NCBI RefSeq assembly: GCF_902635505.1
Contig: NC_045432.1
Span: 5,887,275 to 5,951,274, forward strand
Direction of reading: 5' to 3'
DNA: 64,000 nucleotides
Source of the DNA: Sarcophilus harrisii
Taxonomy: Eukaryota; Chordata; Mammalia; Dasyuromorphia; Dasyuridae
Part shown: piece after piece, positions 19,965 to 30,884 of the stretch
Position numbering within the stretch: the stretch's first letter is position 1
How the letters are laid out: every line of letters starts with the position of its first letter
Made by a program: the position numbers and the translations under genes
The notes under the pieces: generated by a model
Databases searched by the model: none
What the model was told of the DNA's origin: nothing
The model's input: the letters and a program-made list of their open reading frames with translations, nothing else

Positions 19965-21000
19965 GGTGCAGCTAGTCCCACCAAGATAATAGAATGAAAC
20001 TATTTTATCTTGATTCCCTGAGTCAGGCCTCTCCCAGAAGAGACTTCTCAAGAGTTCAAGGAGAGTTTCTTCCTGCTCCTCAAAGTCAGAGGACAGTTTC
20101 AGGGTTCCCCTCCTCACCCTCATTGATTTTCTGCCTAAGTTCATTCCTCAAGATCAACATACTCCCCCCGCCCCATCTCAGTGTTTCTACGTCTTTGGCG
20201 GGCATTGTATAAACCCCATTCTCTTCTCAATGCTACCTCCAAATGTCCCGATCCCAATCTACCAGCCCCTTCCATTGTATGTACTCTCTAATTCCTGCTC
20301 CATAATTCCAAACTCCATTTCATCTTAAACCTTTTCTTTTCTCACTCCCTCCATCGTCCAGATCTCACTGAGACCAGGGTCCCTATTGATGACATTGCAT
20401 TCCTGGCCACCCTTTCCAGGAATCTTGGGGAAGTTGGAACACCGTTTCTTCCCCAGTGTCCCAGCCCAACTCTCCATCAGCAACCTCTCCTCCTTTGAGA
20501 TCAATTCAATCCAAATTTATCATCAAATCGAAATCCTAGCAGATGTTATCTATCAATTTCCAGGTCATTCCTTTCCTTTCCTCAATGAGTTCTAATAGTC
20601 TCTCTCTTCTCCCCAACTGCTTACCTCAGAATTTGAGACCCCAACATACACATTGACAGTCCCTCTACTACCCTAACTTCCCAGTTGCATAATTAATTTC
20701 CATGACCTGCTCCTCCATTCCACCTCACGTACACTCAGAGATGGTCATATCAATGTGTTCTACTTCCATGTTCATAAATCTTTATTTTATCGTCTTTTAC
20801 TGTTCTAACTTTCCCTATTCCTTACAACCATTAATTCTGTTCTTTGTCCTCACCATGACTTCCAATCCCTCCTTCCATTAGTTCTTTTCCAGGGTACAAA
20901 CTGCACTCTTCTTCCTTCCTTATTTCAATTCCTCGGTGAAGCAGTTCAACTTTATACCGGTCTCTAAAATCGAATCCCTTGTCCCCTTGTCCTTTAAATG
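19965..21000 (+). mobile_element. Probable L2/CR1-like ORF2 remnant, degraded
   Basis: Pyrimidine-rich plus strand with phrases such as 'ccctattgatgacattgcat' and 'ctcagagatggtcatatcaa', which resemble the endonuclease-to-RT part of L2-type LINEs. No long frame or diagnostic motif remains, so the call is tentative. I see no host gene. Confidence 0.4.
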
Positions 21001-21004
21001 ATCG

Positions 21005-21985
21005 TTCCTTGCCAGACTGCATCCAAGCTGTATGTTGTCACCTTATTTATTTAACTTATATGCAGAGTACATCGTGTGCAACGTCAAGCCGGATCAATCA
21101 AAAGCTGGTATTAAGGTTGCCAGGAAAAAATATCAGTCTCAGATATGGAGATAATACTACTCTAGTGGCAGAAAATAAGGAAGAATTAAGAAGCTTCTTG
21201 ATGAAGGTGAAAAAGGAAAATAGAAATACTGGCTTTGAAACTTAACACAAAAAAATCTTGTCAACTGGTTCCACTCCTTCCTGGCAAGAAGAAATGGAAG
21301 CAGTGTCAGATTGTATATCCTTGGGCTGTAGTCAGGAAATTAAAAGACACTTGCTCCTTGGAAGGAAAGCTATGGCAAATATGGATAGCAGACGAAAAAA
21401 CTGAAATATCAATCACCTTGCTGACAAAGGTCCACATAGTCAAAGCTAATGGTTTTTCCTAGTAGGGAAGCTGAGTGCTGCAGAACTGATGCTATTGAAT
21501 TGTGGTGCTGGAGAAGTCTTTTGAGAGTCCTTTGGATAGCAACTGATCAAATCAGTTAATAATTAAAGAAATTAATTTAGATTATTCCCTGGCAGGTCAG
21601 ATGCTGAAGCTGAAGCTTAAATAATGAGAAGATGGGACTCATTGCAAACAATCCTGATGTTGGAAAATATTGAAGGCAAAAGGATAAGGAGATGGTATGA
21701 GATGCATAGATAGCATCACAGAAACGATGGACATGAACTTAGACTCTGAAAGACAGTGAAGATGTTTAACCTATATTGCTTGGTGTCTTGGAGAAGGAGA
21801 AAGGAGGGAAATTTTTTTGGAACCTTTTGCAAAGGTGAATGTTGAAAGCTATCTTTGCGTGTATTTGAAAAAATAAAAATACTATTTTAAAAAAGGAAAA
21901 AAAAGGAAAGATAGTGAAGGATAACAGGCCTGGTCTGTTATGGTCCATGGGGGTCATAAAGGGTCAGGCACAGTCAAATGACTGA
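21005..21985 (+). mobile_element. RTE (BovB-like) LINE 3' half, interrupted by an L1 end
   Basis: The plus frames read RTE reverse-transcriptase text: LFNLYAEYI-like (here LIYLTYMQS), then LRYGDNTTLVAENKEEL at 21133-21195, LMKVK, LKLNTKKS, and further on KLKDTCSL and LLTKVHIVKA. The catalytic YADD is YGDN, so the copy cannot work. It continues to the RTE 3' tail (tggtccatgggggtcataaa) at 21930-21985. An L1 3' end sits at 21764-21905. Confidence 0.82.
21764..21905 (+). mobile_element. Short LINE-1 3' end inside the RTE LINE
   Basis: 'aaagctatctttgcgtgtat' followed by ttgaaaaaataaaaatac and an A-rich tail is the L1 3' terminus. The flanks gaaagacagtgaagat (21748-21763) and gaaagatagtgaagg (21906-21920) are the target duplication, and RTE text resumes after it. 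Confidence 0.82.
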
Positions 21986-22061
21986 ACGACAACAAACCTT
22001 TTTCTTCCCCTTTTCCCCCCACTGTCTTTCTCATGGTATTTTCCTCTTAAGATCATAAAAT

Positions 22062-22521
22062 TAATACACTTCAACCACAATACTCTATCAAGATCAATTC
22101 TGATAGAAGTGGCTCTCTTTAACAATGAGAGGATCCAAATCAGTTCCAGTTGATCAGTGATGAACAGAACCAGCTACATTTGGCAAAATAACACTGGGAA
22201 ATGAGTGTGGACACAACATAGCGTTTACTCTCTTTCTGTTATTGTTTGCCTGCATTTTTGTTTTTCTTTCCAGGTTATTTTTACTTTCTTTCTAAATCCG
22301 ATTTTTTTGTGTAGCAAGACAACTGTATAAATATGTATACATATATTGTATTTAACATATACTTTAACATATTTCACATGTATGGGACTGCCCGCCATCT
22401 AGGGGAGGGGGTGGGGGGAAGGAGGGGAGAAGTTGGAACTGAAGTTTTTGCAAGGGTCAATACTGAAAAATTACCCACGCATATGTTTTGTCAATAAAAA
22501 GCTATAATAATTTTTTTAAAA
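22062..22521 (+). mobile_element. LINE-1 3' UTR insertion, 460 bp, with 13-bp duplication
   Basis: Starts within the end of L1 (taatacacttcaaccacaat), contains gccatctaggggagggggtg and 'attacccacgcatatgtttt', and ends in an A-rich tail. The duplication aagatcataaaat is perfect at 22049-22061 and 22522-22534. A well-preserved insertion, entirely noncoding. Confidence 0.9.
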
Positions 22522-22534
22522 AAGATCATAAAAT

Positions 22535-22920
22535 GATAACAGAACTACTCCCAGGCTTTGTCTCATTGGACTCCCTCTATGAACCCTGATGATGACAAAA
22601 TTCAGAGGGGACAGATGTATCACCTCTCCATATTTAGAATGAAAGCAATTTATCTCCACTCAGCATCTGTTCCTCTGTCAGGGTTCAACTTCATTGAACA
22701 AGATGCTCCTCCCAGGTTAAGCTCATCCTCTCTAATCTCAGTCTCCTCTCCCTTTGGATTGGAGGACTTGAAGGGAAAGTAGGAAATTCCTCCCGATGCT
22801 CTCCTTTATAAAGAATAGAAATTGGACTTTGGGACCCACTCTACTCTGTCTCTGTTCCTCTGCCTGTTTTCAACTCCGTGGTACAAGTTATCTCCTTCTT
22901 TTCTCTTCTTCTTTCCACCT
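22535..22920. other. Unassigned gene-free DNA
   Basis: No gene or repeat that I can name. The 74-codon open frame at 22558-22782 shows no known motif. Confidence 0.3.
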
Positions 22921-22924
22921 TCCC

Positions 22925-23690
22925 CAGTAGATTATAAACACTTTTAAGACAGGGACTAGCTTTCTTTTTATTTTATTGTGCCGACCTCATTGTTGTATGT
23001 CCGTCAAACCTGGACGGTATACCAGCGCCATGCCAGGAAACTGAATCACTTCCATTTGAATTGTCTTAGGAAGAATCTGAAGATCACCTGGCAGGATAAG
23101 ACAGCAGACACGGAGGTCCTTTCTTGAACTAAATTGCCGACCATTCCAATTCTGCTACAGAGAGCCCAACTCTGTTGGACTGGCCACATTGTTTGAATGC
23201 CAAATGTACAATTGCCAAAAAAAAAAAAAATTGTTTTTTGGAGACACAGGGCCAGCGCTCACAAGGTAGTCAGAAAAAGTGATACCAGGACACTCTCAAG
23301 TTCTCTCAAGAACTTTAGAATTAATTTTATGACATGGAAGACATTGGCATAGGATCACCCAGCATGGCGTGCTCCCATCAGAGAAGGTGCTGTGCTCTAT
23401 AAGCAAGGCAGAATTGAATTAGCCCAAAGGAAACACTAAATAAGAAAAATCAGAGAAGTTACCCCAAATGTTCATATGGGCTATTTGTGTCTGACCTGTG
23501 GCAGAGAATTCCGAGCTCTTATTGGTCTGATTAGCCACAATCGGACACACTATAACTCGATTCTAACATAGTGATGTCATTTTGGTCCTCTTTGAAAACG
23601 AGGGACAACCACCAATTTGTTTACCTAGCACTTAGCACAATTCCTGGCACCTAGTAATCACTAAATAAATGTTTATTGGATTGTTTTAAT
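22925..23690 (+). mobile_element. L2 3' end split by another LINE
   Basis: 'agtagattataaacactttt' and 'agacagggactagctttctt' at 22925-22984 and 'cctagcacttagcacaattc' at about 23625 are adjacent in other L2 ends. The element at 22985-23615 separates them. Confidence 0.7.
22985..23615 (+). mobile_element. Non-LTR retrotransposon C-terminus with zinc finger
   Basis: The plus strand, over several frames, reads the end of a LINE ORF2: a leucine-rich segment ending in LRWAGHLVRMP-like text (here near 23165-23205), a GKRSQGGQKKRYKD-like segment, then a C2H2 finger, YLCLTCGREFRALIGLISHN, at about 23487-23546, followed by RTH. The last part ends 'ctctttgaaaacgagggaca'. I recall this architecture from abundant marsupial LINEs but am not sure of the clade. 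The finger itself is intact; upstream frames are broken. Confidence 0.65.
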
Positions 23691-23789
23691 CCTTTAGTAC
23701 TGTTCATTTGTGTTTATCTTTTTATGTTTCTCTCTATACAACTCTAGTCTTTTAAATCAAGAATGTTGGAAAACTGATTTCATTAAAGG

Positions 23790-24590
23790 ATTTCCCTATA
23801 GAGTATATTCAGTTTTGCTGGGTAAATTATAAATCTATAGCCTTTGCCTTCTGGAACATTGTATTCCAAGCGCTTCTGATTGTGGCTCCTTGGTATTTGA
23901 GTTTTTTCTTTATAGCTGCATATCATATGTTTTCTTTGACTTTGGATTTTAGGATAAGATTCCTGGGAGTTTTAACTAAGATTTCCTCGAGGAAATGACC
24001 TGTAGCTTCTTTTTATACCTAGCCTCTAATTCTAGGAGATCTCTGCAGTTTTCTGTAAGGTTTCCTTAAATATAATGTCTAGGTATTTATTTGGGTCATG
24101 ACATATCTGAAGGTAGTACAAAAATTCTTAATTTTTTCCCCTCTTCAATATGTTTTCTAAGTCAGTTTCTTTTTTGCCATATTATATTCCACGTATTCAG
24201 TCTTCCGACTTTTGAAAAATATGTCTTGGATTGTAGAGACATTTGCTTTGATTTTTATTCTAATTTTCAGGAAGTTTGTTGCTTTGACAAGGTTTTGACC
24301 TCTCAAACTAAGCTGCTTTTTCAATTTCCAGTTATTTTTTCCACAGTTCACATTTCTTTTCCAGTTTTTTCCATTAGCATTCTCATTTCATTGACAAAAA
24401 TAGTTTTAAACTTGTTTTTCAACTCTTGCTTCATCTCTTCCAGGAATTCTAGTTGAATTTGTGCGTGAGCTGTGTTTTTATTTGAAATTTTGATTGTAGA
24501 TATTTTGGAGTCATTCTTTACCTCTAAATCTATATCATATGCATCCCTGACAGCACAATAACTTTTCATGGTAAACTTTTTCCCCCTTAA
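23790..24590 (-). mobile_element. LINE-1 ORF1-region fragment, antisense
   Basis: Minus-strand frames read coiled-coil-like ORF1 text, for example LEFLEEMKQELKNKFK and INEMRMLMEKTGKEM-like at 24348-24569. The neighbouring plus-strand phrases (ccaggaattctagttgaatt) fit antisense L1 ORF1. Broken into short frames. Confidence 0.6.
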
Positions 24591-25088
24591 TCATTCCTCC
24601 AGCCTACTTTCCAACTTTGGGATTGATGTTAGGCCCTGGCTCTGGTCACTTCTATAGGGATGGTCTTGGCTGGTTCTGGTCCTGGTTTCTTGTGACATTG
24701 AATGTTCTGTTCTTCTAACCGGATCCAGCTGGCTGCTTGTTTTTGTATAGTCTTCCAGATAAGAATGGGGTTTTGGTTTTACATTTTGAAATAAATTTTT
24801 CTGGAACCCAGCCAGGCTTTTTCATTTATGTATCGACTGTCCGAATTCATGCTATCGCAGGAGACTTGAGTAGTTGCAACAGAGATAATCTGTGATGCTT
24901 TCATTTCTTTGCACTGCTGCTCAGGGCAGTACAAATCACAGATAGGCAGTTATGACTTGGCAGTATTTCCAGGGCCATATGTGTTGCCGTACCATGACAT
25001 TTTATTTTTGTGATTACCAGTGCATACCTATCATGTCAAAACAAGAAAAGAATAGAGGAGAAAACTAGTTTTGTTACAATTTTTGAGC
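24591..25088. other. Unassigned; possibly L1 5' region, antisense
   Basis: It lies directly upstream, on the minus strand, of the ORF1 fragment, so it could be that L1's 5' UTR. No independent sequence evidence supports this. Confidence 0.3.
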
Positions 25089-25690
25089 TTAGAAGCCACA
25101 CAGAAAGTTTCCTGAAAAAGACAAACCATTCTCAACCACCGTTATTGAACAGCACAACGTCACCTTCATATACCATAATTTGTTCAACCATTCCCCAATT
25201 GATGGGCACTCCTTCAGTTTCCAGATCTTTGCTATCACAAAAAAAAACCACTGTAAAATTTTTTTGTATATCTGGGTTCTCTTCCTTTTTTCTTGATCTC
25301 CTTGGAAGCACATACCCAATAACAGTATCACGGGGTTAAGAGATGCACAATTTAATAGCCCTTTGGACACAGGCCCAAATTACTTTCTGACTAGTTCACA
25401 GATGTGAATAGAGCTTTCCCAACATCCCTTCATGCATTTGTCATTTTCCATTTGTCATCTTAGTCAAGGTATGAGGTGGTACTTCAGAGTTATTTTCGTT
25501 TGTATTTCTCCAATCATTACCAATTTAGAGCATTTTTCATATGGCCATTCCTACCTTAGGTTTCTTCTTTTGAAAACTGTTGATATCCTTTGACTATTTG
25601 CCAGTTTACCAATTGGGGAATTTGACTAAGTTCTCTATGTATCTTAGAAATGAGACCTCTTTTAGAGAAACTGGCTGCAAAGACTTCCTC
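25089..25690 (-). mobile_element. LINE-1 ORF2 C-terminal fragment, antisense
   Basis: Minus frames read FFFVIAKIWKLKECPSIGEW at 25170-25260, the ORF2 end. Plus-strand text 'caaccattccccaattgatg' and 'gaaatgagacctcttttaga' is diagnostic antisense L1. It is a separate copy from the ORF1 fragment, because the order is wrong for one element. Confidence 0.8.
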
Positions 25691-25734
25691 CTCAACTTTG
25701 CTCCCTTGCTCAGTTTTCTACTCTGTTCTGAGCC

Positions 25735-26510
25735 CTCTTCTCCTATACTACCTTTAATGATCTAATCAGTTCCCATGGAATAAATTATCATCTCTTCTGC
25801 AGATGGATTTCAGAGGTAATTATCCAGCCCTAACTTTCCATTTCTCTTGACCTCCTCTATCACATCTTCAGCTGACTCTTGGACACTCCCATGGACATCT
25901 TAAACTCAGAATGCACAAACCTGAACTTATTACCTTTCTATCCAAACCCTTCCCTCTACCCAATATTGCTATTATTAAGGGCATGAGCAACCTCCTGGTC
26001 ACTCAGGTTCACAATACTTATAGCAACATCCTTGACGCCTCAACCTTTCTTACGCCCCTGAAAATTCTTGCAAATTCTTGTTGTTTTTAACCTCTTAGCA
26101 AATCTTGTAAATACCTGTGATATTGCCATCACTCTGGTGAAGCCCTCATTATTTCATTTGAACGAATGCAAAAGCTGTCTGGTTGGTCTCTTTGACGCAA
26201 GTCTTTCTGCACTCCAATCCATCCTCCATTCAGCTACCCAGGTGATTTTCCTAAAGCACAGGTCTGACTATGTCTCTACCCTCTTCAATCCAGTGACAAT
26301 GGCTTCTTAAATGTTCAACGAACAAGGTATTCCTTCTCCTGACTTCCTGTATTTTCATTAACTGTCCCCCATGCTTGGAATGCTCTCTCCCTCCTCACTT
26401 CTACTTCCTGATATTTGTGGCTTCCTTCAAGTCTTAGCTAAAATCCTAACTTCTGCAAAGAAGCCTTTCTTGGTTCCCCATCATGCTAGTGCCTTCCCTA
26501 TATTATTATG
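25735..26510 (+). mobile_element. L2 LINE fragment, sense (RT part to near the 3' end)
   Basis: Sense L2 text in order: 'tgatctaatcagttcccatg', 'tgccatcactctggtgaagc', 'ctccaatccatcctccattc', 'gtgattttcctaaagcacag', 'cccccatgcttggaatgctc' and 'cttccttcaagtcttagcta'. The copy has an internal gap near 26050-26090 and many stops. Confidence 0.85.
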
Positions 26511-26524
26511 AGTTGTTAATCATT

Positions 26525-26705
26525 TCAATAGTTTTTCAGTCATGGCTGGAGTTCTTCATAACCCATTTGGGGTTTTCAGGGTAAATATAGTTAATTGGAT
26601 TGCCATTTCCTTCTCCAGCCCATTTTACAGATGAGGAACTGAGGCAAACAGGGTTAAGTGACTGGCTGAGCACTCTATTCACTGTGCCACCTAGCTGCCT
26701 GTTCA
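26525..26705 (-). mobile_element. CORE-SINE with RTE-like tail, antisense
   Basis: Plus strand: 'cataacccatttggggtttt', 'gccatttccttctccagccc', 'gatgaggaactgaggcaaac', ending 'gccacctagctgcctg', which is the reverse of the tRNA-like head. Nearly complete, with a gap in the middle. Confidence 0.85.
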
Positions 26706-27503
26706 CCACTAGATGAAGGCAAATTAATGATTGACTCACTGAGGATTAGCTATGTTCCCAGTGGTCTTTAAAATGCAAGATGGCCTTACTCTGAGAGAGT
26801 CAGCTTGATTAGTCAGTCATGAGAAAAACTAAGGACTAAGCTCTGAGGACTTGTTCTTCACCCTTTCACTCATACCCCTTCTGAAGTGCAGCAAAGAAGA
26901 GACAATATTGTTTTTCCTTCTTCCACCCATCAGTAATAGTGTCTTGAAGAAACATGATTGGAGGATACATGCTTGAATGAAGCCCGAGAGGAGAATTCAT
27001 GAACAGTGCTTCCTGAACTTGAATGTCCTATGCAGAGGAAGAGGGATTCTGAATTGTATAGATGGCACGGTCCTAGAATTCTGCCCAAGGAAGAAAATTT
27101 GCAGGGAAGCGTTGATTTTGGAAGCTACTTTGCGATTAATTCTAACTCCAGGAGTTCTTAAGTTTAAGAGATCCAGGAACTGGATCTTCCAGGTCAATGT
27201 TCTCCAAAGTGATGCTCCTGTACCATCAAAGGGTCATGGACTGATTCATGAGAAACCAATAAAATAGCAGGATGAGGGCTCACATCCTACCATCCATGTG
27301 ACAACTAGTTGTTGGGTGTGTTTCCAACACATCTTCACCATTCCATTTACTAATTATGACCCAGCATTCCCTGATTCCAATCCCATCCTTATGCAAGCTC
27401 CCAACTTCTCCTATTCTGTGTTAGATATCACTTTCTTAGGGCAACTGTTACCTAACTTGGACCTATGGGCTCAAGACATTCATAATTGCGTGAGCATCAT
27501 TTG
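26706..27503. other. Unassigned gene-free DNA
   Basis: No recognisable gene. The 96-codon open frame at 26977-27267 and the 68-codon frame at 27298-27504 match nothing I know. I take them as chance, with low confidence. Confidence 0.3.
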
Positions 27504-27520
27504 AAAATCCTCTTCCTCCC

Positions 27521-28548
27521 GAAGGAATTTGTGACCAAAGAAGTGAAGTTCATTATTGATCACAAAGTAGATGATTTTAATTATATTAAGTTTAAATGGT
27601 TTTGTACAAACAAAACTAATGCAGACAAGATTAGAAGGGAAGCAATAAACTGGGAAAACATTTTTACATTTAAGTGTTCTGATAAAGGCCTCATTTCTAA
27701 AATATATAGTGAACTGACTCAAATTTATAAGAACTCAAGCCATTCTCCAATTGATAAATGGTCAAAGGATATGAACAGACAATTTTCAGATGAAGAAACT
27801 GAAACCATTTCTAGTCATATGAAAAGATGTTCTAAATCACTTTTGATGAGAGAAATGCCCAAAGAGATCTTAAAGGATTGAAAGGGACCCACATGTGCAA
27901 AAATGTTTGTGGCAGCCCTTTTTGTAGTGGCAAGAAACTGGAAACTGAGTGGATGCCCATCAGTTGGAGAATGGCTGAATAAATTACGGTATACGAATGT
28001 GATGGAATATTGTTGTTCTGTAGGAAACGATCAGGAGGATAATTTTAGAAAGGCCTGGAGAGACTTACATGAACTGACGCTGAGTGAAATGAGCAGAACC
28101 AGAAAATCATTGCATACGGTAACAACAAGATTATACGATGATTAATTCTGATAGACGTGGCTCTCTTGAATAATGAGATGACTGAGGCCAGTTCCAATGG
28201 TCTTGTGATGATGAGAGCCATCTGTACCCAGAGAGAGGACCGTGGGAACTGAGTGTGGATCACAACATAGCATTTTCACTCTTTTTGTTGTTGTTTGCTT
28301 TTTATTTTCTTTCTCATTTTTCCAGTTTGATTTGATTCTTGTGCAACAAGATAATTGCATAAATATGTATGCATCATATATTGGACTTAACATATATTCC
28401 TACCATGTTTAACATATATTGAACTTCTTGCCATCTAGAGGAGGGGATGGGGGAAGAGGGAGAAAAATTGGAACACAAGGTTTTGCAAGGATTAATGTTG
28501 AAGAATTATCCATATATACGTTTTGCAAAACAAAAAGCTTTAATAAAA
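27521..28548 (+). mobile_element. LINE-1 3' end, 1.03 kb, with 17-bp target duplication
   Basis: The flanks aaaatcctcttcctccc (27504-27520) and aaaatccccttcctccc (28549-28565) differ at one base. Frame 27486-27881 reads ORF2 text (WENIFTFKCSDKGLISKIY, HMKRCSKSLLMREMPK) and frame 27903-28145 reads its end (FVAALFVVARNWKL, WRDLHELTLSEMSRTRKS). About 80 residues between MREMPK and the end domain are deleted. The 3' UTR and A tail follow. A fairly young copy, dead by truncation and deletion. Confidence 0.92.
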
Positions 28549-28565
28549 AAAATCCCCTTCCTCCC

Positions 28566-29510
28566 TTGTAAATCTATACTCTGGCCCCAGATCACCTTTT
28601 GTCTGTGACTTTGTGTCTCTTGCCTTTCTCTGCAATCTAGGCCAATGTCTATTGAATAAGAGCAACAGTTTTCCTTCCTTTCACTTTTGGTAGGACTGAA
28701 TAAATTGCACAGAATAAACAGGCATGTATGTGCCGTGATCTACATTTCAGATATTGTCTTTCTCTCCAAACCAACCCTTTTTCTAAACTTCCCTGTTTGT
28801 TGAGAGCATCACCATGATTTCCGTTATAGAAGTTTTTACCTTGTAGTGGTGACATGCTATAATTTTAATAGTAACAAATTTTGCAAGGGCTTAGGAGAAA
28901 GACCTTTCAAAAATGAAACATAATTTAAATAATATATTATTTCACATTTAAAAGAAATCACAAGAAAGAATGGCATGGTACATTCCAATAAGCAAAGGAG
29001 CTCAAGCTCAACTTATCCTACATATCGTACAAAATTAACCATAATTATTCATGCAAAAATATGGATATTTGATGAAGAGGTGTTTGAAACATTTCTGAAA
29101 AAAAAGAACACAGGTGAGCATATTATTCAGTTTGGAAACGTGACAAATAATGGATGCATAATGTTTTCCTTCCTGGTTTCCTACAGGATTATCTCATTTT
29201 TGTAATAATTTTGAAGCTTATGGATGATATGTCTGGGTGACTTTGATTTTAGTCTCCTCTCCCCAGTAGTGTTTGGCGAGTTCAATTTACAAAATATCTA
29301 TTCCCTGTTTTTCTGGAAAATTTTGTTCTTATGGTTCCTGAATATTTTTTACAGGTAGCAGAAAGGCCAACAATTCTTAGCTTTCCCCTGTTTGATGTAT
29401 TCTTCAGACCCTTTGATTTCATTTAATTTCTTCCAAATCTTTTTTCCCACTTTTTAAAAAAATTTTTAGTCATGATAAATCTATTATGAAGGGCAATGTT
29501 ATATAATGGA
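28566..29510. other. Unassigned gene-free DNA, AT-rich
   Basis: No gene, no bounded repeat. Minor open frames on both strands (60-76 codons) have no recognised motif. Confidence 0.3.
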
Positions 29511-29514
29511 TAAA

Positions 29515-29798
29515 GAGTAGGCATGGTATTTTCACCTTTTTTCGTTGTTATTGCTTGCTTACATGGTTTTTTTTCTTTTTTGTGTTTTTTCTCCTTTTGA
29601 TCTGATTTTTCTTGCACAGCATGATGAATATGGAAATATATTTAGAAGAACTGCACATTTTTAATTTATATTGGATTGCTTGCTGTCTAGGGAGGGGGAG
29701 AAGAGGGAAGAAGAAAAATTTGGAACACAAGGTTTGCAGAGATGAATGTTGAAAACTATCTTTGCATGTATTTAAAAAAAAAAAGCTATTAAAATACC
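29515..29798 (+). mobile_element. LINE-1 3' UTR fragment
   Basis: 'ttgcacagcatgatgaatat', 'ttatattggattgcttgctg', 'ggagggggagaagagggaag' and 'gaaaactatctttgcatgta' with an A-rich end. The same family as the 3' end at 12960-13283. Confidence 0.82.
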
Positions 29799-29806
29799 AT
29801 TGGGAA

Positions 29807-29948
29807 GGCAGCTAGGTGGCATAATGGATGGGGTACTGGCCCTGGAGTCAGGAAGATCTGAGTTCGGCCTCATACACTTGACACTTTATAGCTTATGACC
29901 CCTAGGGATGTCATTTAACCCCAATTGCCTTGGCCCCTCCCACATAAA
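29807..29948 (+). mobile_element. tRNA-headed SINE (WSINE1-like)
   Basis: Head 'ggcagctaggtggcataatg', then 'ctggagtcaggaagatctga' and 'catttaaccccaattgcctt'. An 8-base match attgggaa flanks it (29799-29806 and 29949-29956). Confidence 0.82.
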
Positions 29949-30147
29949 ATTGGGAAATATTAGCAAAATAAATAAAAATACAATAAAACATATATATATT
30001 TTAAAAAAAGAATATGCTTTAATGGATTCTAATTGCCTCGGAAATAGATTACCTATATGATACTGAGTAAGTAAATGAAACTCTTAGTGCTCTAAGCCAA
30101 AAGTATCAAAATCAAATAGAAATGTGGGTCACTAAACCATACACTGG

Positions 30148-30345
30148 GGGCAGCTAGGTGGCACCATAGTGCAGAGAGCACCGAGACAGGAATCGGGAAC
30201 ACCCTCGCTTTACTAGCTTCGTGACACTGGGCAAGTCCTATTTGCCTCTGTTTCCTCCTCTGTAAAATGAACTGGAACCATTGCAGTATCTTTGCCCAGA
30301 AAATCCCAGATAGTTTCATGAAAAGTCAAACATGACTGAAAAACA
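30148..30345 (+). mobile_element. CORE-SINE with RTE-like tail, near full length
   Basis: Head 'ggcagctaggtggcaccata', CORE 'gtttcctcctctgtaaaatg', tail 'ttgcagtatctttgcccaga' and 'atgaaaagtcaaacatgact'. Confidence 0.85.
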
Positions 30346-30584
30346 TGAACAAAAATAACATACATAAGGATTTCTATAAGCCATGTAATAAACTATATGT
30401 TATCTATTTATTTTTATGTGTTTTGTTAGATATAGCACAATTAGATTTTAATCTGGTTCAGGTTACACTTGGGAGTAGACCATATAATTGACATCTCTGC
30501 TCTAGGCAACTCTCCAAAACTACAATTTGCAGGGATATAGATTGTCCTATCATCTATCATTGTGTCCTTTAATAAAATAATTCA

Positions 30585-30765
30585 TAAGATCATAGACTTA
30601 GAGCTAGAGAAGAACTGGGGCTATCCAGTCCAAGCCCTTCGTATTTACAGATGAGGAAACCGAGGCCTAGAAAGATTTAAGTGACTTAATGTTTATGCAA
30701 TTAGTAAGTGGCAGTGATGACATTTGAATCTAGGTACTTTGACTCCAAATCACTTGCTTTTTTCA
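30585..30765 (+). mobile_element. CORE-SINE (MAR1/MIR-like)
   Basis: 'gatcatagacttagagctag', 'tatttacagatgaggaaacc', 'gaggcctagaaagatttaag' and 'gacatttgaatctaggtact' follow the CORE-SINE order; the 3' end is worn. Confidence 0.78.
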
Positions 30766-30884
30766 TCATACCTTTCTCTCACTTCTATTTTCTAATTTCT
30801 TTTATTTTATTCATGCACTGATATTTTCCATATACATTCCTAAATCTAAGTGTCATCACCTTGCCCTGTGATAACTACATGCAT

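Noticed and set aside
23487-23555. C2H2 zinc finger as part of a host zinc-finger gene
   Set aside because: A single finger in LINE ORF2-like context inserted in an L2 end; no KRAB or further fingers.
27486-28145. Two consecutive coding-looking frames
   Set aside because: Recognised as LINE-1 ORF2 remnants, not a host gene.
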